Positions 10,401 through 17,444 of a stretch of 64,000 bases of DNA are shown here, one piece after another. Each line of letters opens with the position of its first letter. The first letter of the stretch is position 1. The stretch spans positions 2,604,001-2,668,000 of the forward strand of contig NZ_JIAC01000001.1 in NCBI RefSeq assembly GCF_000687995.1, given 5' to 3'. The notes below the pieces were generated by a model. It ran no database searches, was not told the DNA's origin, and saw only the letters and a program-made list of their open reading frames with translations. The translations under genes and the position numbers were made by a program. The DNA comes from Selenomonas ruminantium AC2024. GTDB lineage: Bacteria; Bacillota; Negativicutes; Selenomonadales; Selenomonadaceae.

Positions 10401-11877
10401 CAGAACGCTCCATCACAGGCTCCGGCAGGGCTTTGCGGTCCAATTTACCATTAGGCGTTTCCGGCATCTTATCGAGACGGATGAAGCAGCCGGGAATCAT
10501 ATAATCCGTCAGGCTTTCTTCCATGGCAGACTTCCAGGCCTGTTCGTCGATATCCGTTTCCGCCGTGTAGTAAAGGCAAAGGGTATCGTGCTTCACTTCC
10601 GCTGCCACCTGAATGATGCCTGGATATTTCAGCGCCGCACTCTCCACTTCCCCAAGTTCGATGCGGAACCCCCGCAGCTTCACCTGAAAGTCGATGCGTC
10701 CGAAGAATTCCAGCTGGCCCTCCTCATTGTAACGGGCCAAATCCCCCGTGCGATAGACGCGCCGCACATCATCATCCGCAATCTTGATGTCAATGAATTT
10801 TTCCGCCGTAAGTTCCGGCCGCTTCCAATAGCCCTTGGCCAGCTGCGGGCCGGACAGGCAGAGTTCACCCACTTCCCCTAGCGGCAGCAGTTCCTGTTTT
10901 TCGCCTAAGATAAATGCCGCGCAATTGAAAAGCGGACGGCCAATGGGGATGGGATTATATTCTTTCCCCTTCTCCAATTCAAAATACGTAGCATCCACCG
11001 TAAATTCCGTGGGGCCATAGGTGTTGTAAACTGCACCGCGCGCTTTGACAGTGCTCGTCATGGCCTCGCCGCCCAGCACAATGTAGTCCACATTCAGCGG
11101 CTCATCTCCTGCCAGCATCTGGCCAAAACGGGTCGTATAACAGCCGCCGGTGATACCGTGCTTTTCGATGAACTTTTTCATTTCAAAGATGTCCCGCCGT
11201 GCTTCCTCGGGAACAATATAGACACAGCCGCCAGCCGTAAGGGCAGGATACAAATCCTCCACCGAAGCATCAAAAGCAAAATTCGAGTGGCAGGCAATCC
11301 GGCTCTTTTCCGTCAAATGCCAGCGTTCCCGAATGAAGTGGACAAAGTTTACGAGCGCCTTGTGCTGTATCATGACTCCTTTGGGCTTTCCCGTGGAGCC
11401 GGAGGTATAAATCATATAAGCAAGGCCCTCAGGGGATTGCTTATAATCCTGTGGGGCAAGGGGCGGACACGTTTCTACGGCCTGTTTTACCGTTTTTTCC
11501 GTGATGACCATCTTGGCCTCGGAATCTTCCAGCATATAGGTCACACGGCCGGCCGGATAATCCAGGTCAAGAGGAACATAAGCCCCGCCTGCCTTATGCA
11601 CGCCCAGAGCAGCCGCGATGAATTCCTTGGAGCGTCCCATGCGGATGGCCACAAAGGTATTTTCCTTAAGGCCCTCATCCATGAGATACTTGGCCACCCG
11701 GTCAGATGCTTCATCCAGTTCCTTATATGTCATGCCGCCGTTTTCATCAGCCACGGCCATTCCGTCAGGATATTTCTCTGCTTGTTTGCGAAATAAATCC
11801 ACCCAAGTCTCAGAAGTATCATAAACATACTGCTCCCCTTCTGACACTGCCAAAATTTTTTCCACTTGTATATCCAT
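4483..11877 (-). CDS. Two-module nonribosomal peptide synthetase, A-T-E-C-A-T-C
   Basis: A 2464-aa cytoplasmic assembly line. Domains, with residues counted from the ATG at 11877: adenylation 1 about 25-490 (IYTSGSTGKPKG, FDASVED, NTYGPTE, YRTGDLARY, NGKLDRKAL). Carrier 1 about 498-568 with GGDS Ser533. Epimerisation 583-1010 (HHTIVDG, EGHGRE, GWFTS, PNKGVGY). Condensation 1045-1480 (YPLTPLQEGML, HHIIVDG). Adenylation 2 about 1500-1978 (IYTSGSTGRPKG, FDASLED, NGYGPTE). Carrier 2 with GGDS Ser2012. Terminal condensation-like domain 2063-2464 with HHMISDG. No thioesterase or reductase follows. The layout predicts a dipeptide whose first residue is D-configured, released by or through the last domain. 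The start at 11877 has GGAGGA 6 nt upstream; an earlier ATG at 11898 lacks spacing. Product unknown. Confidence 0.95.
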   Translation of the reverse strand: MDIQVEKILAVSEGEQYVYDTSETWVDLFRKQAEKYPDGMAVADENGGMTYKELDEASDRVAKYLMDEGLKENTFVAIRMGRSKEFIAAALGVHKAGGAYVPLDLDYPAGRVTYMLEDSEAKMVITEKTVKQAVETCPPLAPQDYKQSPEGLAYMIYTSGSTGKPKGVMIQHKALVNFVHFIRERWHLTEKSRIACHSNFAFDASVEDLYPALTAGGCVYIVPEEARRDIFEMKKFIEKHGITGGCYTTRFGQMLAGDEPLNVDYIVLGGEAMTSTVKARGAVYNTYGPTEFTVDATYFELEKGKEYNPIPIGRPLFNCAAFILGEKQELLPLGEVGELCLSGPQLAKGYWKRPELTAEKFIDIKIADDDVRRVYRTGDLARYNEEGQLEFFGRIDFQVKLRGFRIELGEVESAALKYPGIIQVAAEVKHDTLCLYYTAETDIDEQAWKSAMEESLTDYMIPGCFIRLDKMPETPNGKLDRKALPEPVMERSVEYIAPRNELEQAIADCMKKALERDVKIGALDNFFEIGGDSIKAIRMVSFLRAQGILLKANDVLKHRVVEKIAQFAKYGAEEMQVSQEPIEGLVEDSGIFLFYKDLDYPESAYFNQSTLLEWKGKADLAVLQAAFDGITFQHDMLRTRFEQGHLFVKPAVAGEHGVTLEEYTLTDDTDKIKELCEDIQSHLVVDKALVRAALLHAGARDLFFITAHHTIVDGISWRILLEDLETAYGQALAKESVKLPEKTHTYQDYAQAMKEYRDSYALSLEIPYWQETVRKVLAMETSKGKDYSRHFAHLTVSMDKPGTDKMLAAKLSAYQLEINDLLLTAVGRSYRQTFGKDSLSLQLEGHGREYIGKELLTDRTIGWFTSIFPVVLEKLNGEAQHDLIRVKETLHRIPNKGVGYNVLAFVEGQHKLAWEKNLIPKMVFNYLGDVAGAEENRTYFAPDSKDGFSTGLDYQAVKNCDGPDLAVNCLIDGGCFNLYLDYNTGLYDEKTAQAFAQGILKEIGELTAHLDSVREPVVTASDLGETSWSEEEFNAVVEEFAARGEHIERIYPLTPLQEGMLLSHVMDPHDSAYRLVDIYALNFLPTEKELRLALDALAERHEVLRTAIIHEGVAVHRQAITDRKLGLSLVDISKEQDNFAAANKLREKMLHEGFDLQRKPLFQIICAKTSENTACLITAVHHIIVDGWCVGTYLKDFEHFLQMAREGIAQPEILSDKTGLYETMVRELIAKDRKAATKYFANLLEGYENQAEIPAYGKIAEHERYKDNRIIRHLDAGLIGQFEQMCRNAGATLSSGMELAWGMVLQTVCRLDDVVFGKVVSGRDNTSADVSDLVGLFINTVPVRLKAGKDSTAAELLQNLHEQSLEGNPFDFCPLADVQKAIGMSEGLVYSILSFENYGDDEDGLSMLKPMLVKEEHVGSYVGIDATALADGSIEVILSFDPQRYRKIEMERIFALMEHYIACMVEQPQRSLHSMPLLDKEQEAELIALSKGPTYVYDMSETWVDMFLKQVKERPEHTAVVDSTGKYTYGELEQVSNSIAAWLSEKGTKAGDFVALRMDRVKEFLAGVIAVEKLGAAYVPIDPTYPEDRIAYMLEDSAARAVLTEEAVAEAIAKYPKAESVNRAVPQGRAYMIYTSGSTGRPKGVVQSHRSLRAYVEWRLIDFAITEKSVHAVHPSFSFDASLEDLLCPIAAGAEIHILSEELRRNMEEMKDYIIEHGIVHASFSTQMGMAMLNQYPELPMRYMLMGGEKMLPCRKTDIQIVNGYGPTEFTVCSSCHWVDQEKDIDIPIGRPVPNTYSFICDAYGHLLPQGMAGELCLAGNQIADGYWNKPEITARSFVPCPFLKGEKMYRTGDLARYNEDGVLEYLGRIDHQVKLRGFRIELGEIENCASQYDGIEQVVAAVVKEQLVLYYTQTEGTKIDVEQFKHFLSGTLTEYMVPTVYIPLEVMPLTPNGKINRKILPVPDLQGQHVAYEAPTNEIEKKLCEVFAKVLGLEENSVGRNDDFYLLGGDSIKSMRVMATADIEGLSAKTIFKCKTARRIAEELSGQMLGNLQEYDEEARSKAIPATLAQMLMVDDQFMDVRSPMYNIPVFYRLNAKLDAEKLAKAVDEAVSHHPALNSVFTIDLDGEGEIRQHIEPGILPKTTVKDVTEEELEQLTQTLVQPFRIFNAPLFRSQIFRCGEKLYLFMDVHHMISDGTSQGVLLADIAKAYWGKPLARDYYYSYLRQEWEAQGTKEFDEAKAYFQNLLAGHDWCRIPTPDFETWETESLIEAEDGVVTVQQVDAAEKRRGYSRTVLAITAAMLALQEYCHKDEINVDYLNSNRTEKYLQNTVGLVFKMLPLAVDLQQYSSLEVLLQEVNRQVIESFANSICDYSAKENIAEEDAIVVNYVAQLGDASNMEGFEPTEVPLAGVDESMMGHADLYLQEKNGKVNIHIEYLAHAYAEGSIRKFLDIYIKHFKQLVNG

Positions 11878-11923
11878 CTTCATTCCTCCGTTAATCATCC
11901 TTCAGAAATCAACGGCCTTACAG

Positions 11924-11965
11924 TTACTGCTGCAAGTTATTCCTTATTTCTTCTTTTTTCGACAT
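11924..11965 (-). other. Possible 13-codon leader ORF ahead of the NRPS gene
   Basis: A short frame reading M-S-K-K-E-E-I-R-N-N-L-Q-Q then stop lies in the NRPS leader, with GGGG just before the ATG and AGGAG farther upstream. It could be a translated leader affecting NRPS expression, or chance. No -35/-10 pair stands out in the 11878-12020 spacer. Confidence 0.2.
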
Positions 11966-12020
11966 TCCCCGTCTTTCTCCTCTAAATTATCGCCTCACTG
12001 CTTCTTTCCTATTTCCGATT

Positions 12021-12077
12021 AGCAAAAAAGCGGGCGAATTGACATGTCAAATTTGACAGGTCAAACCACCCGCTTTG
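12021..12077 (-). terminator. Terminator of the M18 aminopeptidase transcript, with TGACATGTCA palindrome
   Basis: The outer stem AAAGCGGG/CCCGCTTT is followed on the minus strand by a T-run (TTTTTT). Its loop holds two tandem 12-bp palindromes, TTGACATGTCAA and the near copy TTGACAGGTCAA, so the hairpin can fold in more than one way. It sits between the aminopeptidase and the NRPS. Confidence 0.85.
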
Positions 12078-12093
12078 CGTTTTGCGTATTTAA

Positions 12094-13482
12094 TTATGCT
12101 TCCTGCAGGAAGGCCATATAGCCTTTCTTCACTTCGTATACGTCAATCTTGCTGGTCACTTCCCAAGGTGCATGCATACTCATTACACCCACGCCACTGT
12201 CAATAACCTGCATGCCATAGAGGCTCATGATGTAGGCGATAGTGCCGCCGCCGCCCAGGTCAACCTTGCCGAGTTCTGCCAGCTGGTAATGGACATTGTG
12301 CTTGTCCATCATGGCGCGCAGTTCACCGAGGTATTCCGCATTGGCATCGTTGGAGCCGGATTTGCCACGGGCACCGGTGAACTTGTTGAACACCATGCCC
12401 TTGCCCAAGTAGGCCACGTTCTTCTTGTCGTAAGAGCCGACATAGAGCGCATCATAAGCACTGGATACATCCGAGGAGAGCATCTTGCAGTTGGCAAGCA
12501 GACGGCGCAGGCCCAATTCGCTGTATGCACCGCAGGCATTCATAACCTCTGCTACCGTGTTCTCAAAGAAGCGGGACTGCATGCCCGTAGCACCGACGCT
12601 GCCGATTTCTTCCTTGTCTACAAGTAAGCAGCAAGCCGTGCGCTTAACATCTTTCATATCGAGCATTGCCCGCAGGGAAGTATAAGAGCATACACGGTCA
12701 TCCTGTCCATAAGCCAAAGTCATGCTGCGGTCAAAGCCGAGTTCTCTGGCTTTGCCTGCCGGCACTAGGCAGAGTTCTGCGGACTGGAAGTCGGCTTCTT
12801 CCAAACCGTATTTATCCTTAATCAACTGCAGGACGCCGTCTTTGACACTTTCCTTATCGTCCTTTTTCAGCGGGTAATTGCCCACGAGAATATCGAGGCT
12901 TTCCCCTTCAATAACCTTAGCGGCATTTTTCTTCATCTGTTCCTGCGAAAGATGGATGAGCAAATCCGTGACGCAGAATACCGGGTCGTTTTCGTCTTCA
13001 CCAATGCAGATTTCCACCACAGAGCCGTCTTTTTTCGCTACGACACCATGCATAGCGAGCGGAATCGTCACCCACTGATACTTTTTGATGCCACCGTAAT
13101 AATGCGTATCCAGGTAAGCCAGGCCGCCATCTTCATAGAGCGGATTCTGCTTGACATCCAGACGGCAGGTGTCGATATGGGCACCTAAGATATTCATGCC
13201 CTGTTCCAGCGGTTCCGTACCGATATTGAAGAGGACCAGTGCCTTTTCCATATTGACGGCATAGACCTTGGCGCCTGCCGTGAGTTTTTCGCCGCTTTTG
13301 ATGATGTCCGTCAGATTGCGGTAGCCAGCAGCTTCCGCCTGCTTTACCGCCTCTTTGACACTTTCCCGCTCGGTCTTGCAGGTGGTCAAAAATTCCCGAT
13401 AGCCTTTATTCAGGGCTTCTAATTCCTGTTTTTCTGCATCGCTGTACTGGCTCCAGAGGGAGTCTTTTTTTTCGTCGCTCAT
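12094..13482 (-). CDS. M18-family zinc aminopeptidase
   Basis: Cytoplasmic metallo-aminopeptidase of 462 aa that removes N-terminal residues from peptides. Visible M18 landmarks are the metal-ligand segment GAHIDTCRLD (about residue 150), KEEIGSVGATG with the catalytic Glu pair, SSDVSSAYD, the GARGKSGSNDANAE region, and the C-terminal HAPWEV with the last ligand. The first ligand segment has TCRLD where many M18 enzymes have a Pro; I take this as a lineage variant. It ends a minus-strand unit, 18 bp after dusB, and is closed by a terminator. Confidence 0.9.
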   Translation of the reverse strand: MSDEKKDSLWSQYSDAEKQELEALNKGYREFLTTCKTERESVKEAVKQAEAAGYRNLTDIIKSGEKLTAGAKVYAVNMEKALVLFNIGTEPLEQGMNILGAHIDTCRLDVKQNPLYEDGGLAYLDTHYYGGIKKYQWVTIPLAMHGVVAKKDGSVVEICIGEDENDPVFCVTDLLIHLSQEQMKKNAAKVIEGESLDILVGNYPLKKDDKESVKDGVLQLIKDKYGLEEADFQSAELCLVPAGKARELGFDRSMTLAYGQDDRVCSYTSLRAMLDMKDVKRTACCLLVDKEEIGSVGATGMQSRFFENTVAEVMNACGAYSELGLRRLLANCKMLSSDVSSAYDALYVGSYDKKNVAYLGKGMVFNKFTGARGKSGSNDANAEYLGELRAMMDKHNVHYQLAELGKVDLGGGGTIAYIMSLYGMQVIDSGVGVMSMHAPWEVTSKIDVYEVKKGYMAFLQEA

Positions 13483-13500
13483 TTCGATTTCTCCTTATCT

Positions 13501-14466
13501 TTATGCTTTCAGCAGATATTCGTTGATGATATGGATAAAGTCTTCGCGTTTTTCAGCCTTGTTGAATTTATCGCGGAGAATGGCGCCGTGAGTTATGCCG
13601 CGCGTATACCAGGTGGCATGCTTGCGCATTTCCCGCGGGCCGATATAATCGCCCTTGTATTTTAGGAGCAGGTCCAGATGGCGGATAATGACCTCCGCCC
13701 GCTCCTGCATGGTCGGTTTGGGCAGAATTTCGCCCGTGCGCAGGAAATGGGTGAGCTGTTTGAAAATCCAGGGATTGCCCTGCGCGCCGCGGCCAATCAT
13801 CACACCGTCTGCGGAGGTTTCGTCAAGAATCTTTTGCAAATCCTGACAGGTGCGCACATCGCCATTGGCAATGACCGGCACCTTGACCGTCTTTTTGACC
13901 TCAGCGATGATATCCCAGTCCGCCTTGCCGCTATAAAACTGTTCACGGGTACGGCCATGAACGGCGATGGCATCAACGCCTGCCGCTTCAGCGATTTTGG
14001 CAATTTCCAGCACATTGACGTGTTCATCATCCCAACCCTTGCGCATCTTCACCGTAAAGGGCATTTTCACCGCCTTGCGGATGGCCGAGAGAATAGCATA
14101 GGCCTTATCCGGGTCACGCATCAGCGCCGAGCCTTCGCCATTCTTGACGATTTTCGGTGCAGGACAGCCCATATTGAAGTCCAGAATATCCGCCGTGCCC
14201 AAATCTTCCACGTATTTTGCCGCTTCCGCCGCCATTTCCGGCGTGTTGGCAAAAATCTGCATGGCCAAGGGGCGTTCACCCGGCTCCGACTCCAACATAG
14301 TCAGCGTGCGCTCATTGCGGAAGTGAATGCCCTGCGAGCTAACCATTTCCGCATAGCAGAGCGGACAGCCCATATCGTGGGCGATAATGCGGTAAGCCGT
14401 GTCCGTAACGCCCGCCATGGGCGCCAAAAATACCGGCTCGTTGAATGTAAACTTTCCTATCTGCAT
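13501..14466 (-). CDS. dusB: tRNA-dihydrouridine synthase, DusB type
   Basis: FMN/NADPH-dependent reduction of uridine in tRNA. The 321-aa protein starts with the TIM-barrel entry PVFLAPMAGVTD, carries the DFNMGCPAPKIVKNGEGSAL segment with the catalytic Cys, the FMN-phosphate region GDVRTCQDL and GRGAQGNPWIF, and ends in the helical RNA-binding domain (PREMRKHATWYTRG). It starts 3 bp after coaX and is 18 bp before the M18 gene, so birA-coaX-dusB-M18 reads as one operon. Confidence 0.95.
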   Translation of the reverse strand: MQIGKFTFNEPVFLAPMAGVTDTAYRIIAHDMGCPLCYAEMVSSQGIHFRNERTLTMLESEPGERPLAMQIFANTPEMAAEAAKYVEDLGTADILDFNMGCPAPKIVKNGEGSALMRDPDKAYAILSAIRKAVKMPFTVKMRKGWDDEHVNVLEIAKIAEAAGVDAIAVHGRTREQFYSGKADWDIIAEVKKTVKVPVIANGDVRTCQDLQKILDETSADGVMIGRGAQGNPWIFKQLTHFLRTGEILPKPTMQERAEVIIRHLDLLLKYKGDYIGPREMRKHATWYTRGITHGAILRDKFNKAEKREDFIHIINEYLLKA

Positions 14467-14469
14467 GTT

Positions 14470-15264
14470 TTAAGCGTTCCTCTCAGCCGGTTCGCGCTTG
14501 TCGGCATTGCGCTCGTAGAGTGCCTGCAGGCCCGTCAGCGTCAGGAAGTGGTCAACCTTGTCAATGGTCGAGGATTCCTTGGCAATCATGCGGGCAAGGC
14601 CGCCTGTGGCGATGACCTTCATATCCTTGCCGAACTCGGCCTTGATGCGGCGCACGATTTCATCAATCTGGCCCACATAGCCGAAGATAATCCCGGCCTG
14701 CATGCCCTGAATGGTGTTGCGGCAGATAATCTGTCGGGGCGGAACCAGCTCGATACGCGGCAGCTGCGCCGCCGTCTGGAACAGGGCATCGGCGCTCGTG
14801 CCGATACCGGGCGCAATCACGCCGCCCATAAAGTCGCCATCATCCCCCACCACATCATAGGTGGTCGCCGTACCGATATCAATGACAATCAACGGGCCAC
14901 CGTACTGCTCATAAGCACCGACCACGTTCACGATACGGTCAGCACCAATGGAACGGGGATTTTCGTAGTGCAGCTTAATACCCGTCTTAATGCCGGGGCC
15001 TACGACCAGCGGCTTTAAGTGGAAGTAACGCTCGCACATCTTGACCATCGGCACCACGAGCGGCGGCACAACCGAGGAAATGATAATCGCATGAATATCG
15101 CTCATGCTGATGCCTTGATAGCGGAACAAATCATTCATCAACATGCCGTATTCATCCCCGGTCTTTTGCCTGTCCGTGGAAATACGCCAGTGCTTCATCA
15201 ACTTCTTGCCTTCATAGGTGCCCATGACAATATTGCTATTGCCGATATCCAAAACTAATAACAA
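14470..15264 (-). CDS. coaX: Type III pantothenate kinase
   Basis: Phosphorylates pantothenate in the first step of CoA synthesis; the type III enzyme is not feedback-inhibited by CoA. The 264-aa ASKHA-fold protein begins LLVLDIGNSNIVMG (phosphate 1), has the GADRIVNVVGAY segment and DIGTATTYDVV (phosphate 2), and GGVIAPGIGTSADAL, all typical of CoaX. The start is a TTG with AGGAGGAAA upstream. The chain birA then coaX is a common pairing in Firmicutes. CoA made here is also the donor for the phosphopantetheinyl transferase at 1320-2003. Confidence 0.95.
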   Translation of the reverse strand: MLLVLDIGNSNIVMGTYEGKKLMKHWRISTDRQKTGDEYGMLMNDLFRYQGISMSDIHAIIISSVVPPLVVPMVKMCERYFHLKPLVVGPGIKTGIKLHYENPRSIGADRIVNVVGAYEQYGGPLIVIDIGTATTYDVVGDDGDFMGGVIAPGIGTSADALFQTAAQLPRIELVPPRQIICRNTIQGMQAGIIFGYVGQIDEIVRRIKAEFGKDMKVIATGGLARMIAKESSTIDKVDHFLTLTGLQALYERNADKREPAERNA

Positions 15265-15289
15265 AGGATTTCCTCCTAATAAAATTCAC

Positions 15290-16276
15290 TTACCACTTGC
15301 CACTGCGGGGACGAATGGATACATCACCGGCCAACACTTTTTTCCGGCCGTCTTCCGTATCCACGAGCAAAGCGCCATCTTCATCAATATCGACCGCCTT
15401 GCCAAAATAAACCTCGCCGTCCCGCACGCCGATAACCTTGACTTCCTGCCCGAGCGTGATGCTGTACTTGCGCCATTCCTGCAGCACCGGTGCAAAGCCT
15501 TGTGCCTGCACCTGCGCATATAAATCATCCATAGCCCTGAGCACCGCCTGAAAGAACTTCACGCGCGGCAAAGGTTCGCCCTTCATCATGCACAGCGATG
15601 TTGCCACGTCGCGAATATCCTCGGGAAAATCCAACTGGTCAATATTGACGTTAATACCCGTACCGATGACGATGTAATTGATGCCGTCCATCTCAGCACT
15701 CATTTCCGTCAAAATGCCCACAAGCTTTTTATTCTCATAAAGCAGGTCATTGGGCCATTTGATGCCCGGTTCAAGGCCAAACTCCTCCATGGCTCTGGCC
15801 ACGGCTACCGCTGCCATCAACGTGCATTTCGGCGCTTCCTGCGGCAGGAACTTAGGCCGCAGGATGACGGAAAACCAAATGCCCTTGCCCTTGGGCGAAA
15901 AGAACTGACGTTCGAGCCGGCCCTTTCCCCCGGTCTGACATTCGGCCACCACCACTGTTCCTTCTGCTGCGCCCTCACGCGCCAGCCGTTTGGCTTCGTT
16001 GTTGGTGGAGTCAATTTCCTCATGGCAGATGATGTTCTGCCCGATAACATTTGTCTGCAAATCGTGAGCGATTTCCCCAGTAAGCAGCGCATCCGGCGCT
16101 TCTTTCAGCACATAGCCTTTACGGGCATGACTTTCGATATCGTAGCCCTGCGCCCGCATTTCCTTGATGTGCTTCCAGACCGCCGTCCGGGAAACACCCA
16201 ACTTATCAGCCATTTCCTCGCCGGATATATAATTATCCCTGCTTTCCCGCAGGATTTGCAAAATCTTATTTCGCAC
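15290..16276 (-). CDS. birA: Bifunctional biotin-protein ligase and biotin operon repressor
   Basis: Attaches biotin to carboxylases and can repress biotin genes. It has an N-terminal winged helix (SGEEMADKLGVSRTAVWKHIKEMRAQGY, about residues 15-50), then the ligase core with STNNEAKRLA, the biotinyl-AMP loop GGKGRLERQFFSP, GIKWPNDLLYENKKLVGIL and GTGINVNI, and a small C-terminal SH3-like domain. I start at the GTG at 16276, which has GAGGGGG 6 nt upstream; the earlier TTG (16300) has none. Confidence 0.95.
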   Translation of the reverse strand: MRNKILQILRESRDNYISGEEMADKLGVSRTAVWKHIKEMRAQGYDIESHARKGYVLKEAPDALLTGEIAHDLQTNVIGQNIICHEEIDSTNNEAKRLAREGAAEGTVVVAECQTGGKGRLERQFFSPKGKGIWFSVILRPKFLPQEAPKCTLMAAVAVARAMEEFGLEPGIKWPNDLLYENKKLVGILTEMSAEMDGINYIVIGTGINVNIDQLDFPEDIRDVATSLCMMKGEPLPRVKFFQAVLRAMDDLYAQVQAQGFAPVLQEWRKYSITLGQEVKVIGVRDGEVYFGKAVDIDEDGALLVDTEDGRKKVLAGDVSIRPRSGKW

Positions 16277-16350
16277 AGCAATCCCCCTCGGATTGGTCAA
16301 TTTTTCACACTATACGATTATACCGCCAATAGGCAAATTTTGCCATAGGC

Positions 16351-16404
16351 AAAAAAAGAGGAATGTAGAGAATCTCATGGCCGCACGAGCTTCTCTACAT
16401 TCCC
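16351..16404 (-). terminator. Terminator after the antibiotic-monooxygenase-domain gene
   Basis: GGAATGTAGAGAA pairs with TTCTCTACATTCC on the minus strand, followed by TCTTTTTTT. It separates the gene ending at 16421 from birA. Confidence 0.9.
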
Positions 16405-16420
16405 TATAAAATATTTATGG

Positions 16421-17158
16421 TCAGGATTTCTTCAATCCTTTTTGACTAAGCGTGATATTGGCGGGCAGATTTTCCACCGTATGTGCCTTGATTAACATCG
16501 CGCCAATTTTACTCTGAAATTTCTTGGCCTTTGCCGATTGCTGATACTGTTCATAGGCTGCCTTGTCCCGATAGAGCTCCATCGTATGGATGATGTTCGG
16601 ATTATCGTGCTCAGCCGTCACAAACATGCCCATGACACCGGCATCTTCCCTTACGGCGCGAACCGCCTCTGCCGTTGCCAAATGCTGATATTCCGCCAGC
16701 TTTTCCGGTGCCACTTCATAACGGTGCATATAGGCGACAGTCGCTATACCGCTGTCTTTCTGTTCCAAGGCAATGCCGTTAGCTTCCATAATCCGCAAAC
16801 TCTTTAACATCGGCAACCTTGCCGCCCGGTATTCCTGAAAAGCCTCACTGGTGCTGTGAATACGATAGGCTTCATAGCTTTCGTAAATTTCCAGCAGACG
16901 CATTAAGTCATGGTTCTTCACATCAATAGCGCCATAAAGCGCATAAGTACCCGCCTCCTTGGCTGTCTGCGGGCCAACGGTCTTGGCGCCGATTGCGCCC
17001 ATGGCCTGCATAGTGCCCGGCGTGGATTCCAGTACAGCCCAATGTACCATTGGCATATTGCCTTCCGGCGTGCGGATGGGATGTGCACCAACAACTGAAC
17101 TAGCCATTAACATTCCTCCCAGACAGAACAGTAAACCTTTTTCCCATACATTCTTCAT
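16421..17158 (-). CDS. Exported protein with two antibiotic-biosynthesis-monooxygenase (ABM) domains
   Basis: The 245-aa product starts with a clear signal peptide (KNVWEKGLLFCLGGMLMASSVVGAHP), so it probably works outside the cytoplasmic membrane. Two ferredoxin-like ABM halves follow: residues about 38-130 (ending YRAARLPMLKS) and about 145-225 (YMHRYEVAPEKLAEY to YEQYQQSAKAKKF). Single ABM domains oxidise quinols or degrade haem and work as dimers; a tandem copy can mimic the dimer. Substrate is unknown. The ATG at 17158 follows GGAGGACGGGAAA. The reading frame can be opened farther upstream to 17296, but that stretch overlaps an aldo-keto reductase remnant in another frame. Confidence 0.75.
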   Translation of the reverse strand: MKNVWEKGLLFCLGGMLMASSVVGAHPIRTPEGNMPMVHWAVLESTPGTMQAMGAIGAKTVGPQTAKEAGTYALYGAIDVKNHDLMRLLEIYESYEAYRIHSTSEAFQEYRAARLPMLKSLRIMEANGIALEQKDSGIATVAYMHRYEVAPEKLAEYQHLATAEAVRAVREDAGVMGMFVTAEHDNPNIIHTMELYRDKAAYEQYQQSAKAKKFQSKIGAMLIKAHTVENLPANITLSQKGLKKS

Positions 17159-17171
17159 TTTCCCGTCCTCC

Positions 17172-17444
17172 TTACTCCATCTTCTTTTCCCATTCGCGAA
17201 TGGTCGAAACCTCTGCCTTGTCAGCCAGTGTTTCCAACCGCTCGATTTCTTCTGCCGTGAGCACAGCACTTGCTGCTTGTGCCGCATCTTCAACATACTG
17301 CACCTTGGTCACGCCAATGATGGGCAGCGTTCCTTTGGCAATGGCCCATGCCGTTCCTACCTGCGCGACCGAAAGCCCATGTTCAGCACAAGCCCCAGCA
17401 CATACGAAAGCAGCCGCCTGCGTCCGGAAAAATGTTCCATGCGC
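17172..17444 (-). pseudogene. C-terminal remnant of an aldo/keto reductase
   Basis: Ninety codons, in frame and directly after the stop of the preceding gene, encode only the tail of an aldo/keto reductase: GLSVAQVGTAWAIAKGTLP, IIGVTKVQYVEDA and LTAEEIERLE are the typical C-terminal helix, NADP-binding loop and final helix. The roughly 240 N-terminal residues with the Tyr/Lys/His catalytic residues are absent and there is no start codon. The remnant's own stop is 13 bp before the ABM gene and supplies its GGAGG site. This looks like a deletion that joined the upstream gene to the reductase tail. Confidence 0.8.

Noticed and set aside
17159-17296. N-terminal extension of the ABM gene to 17296
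   Set aside because: It overlaps the aldo/keto reductase tail in another frame, and the ATG at 17158 has a strong GGAGG and begins a signal peptide.
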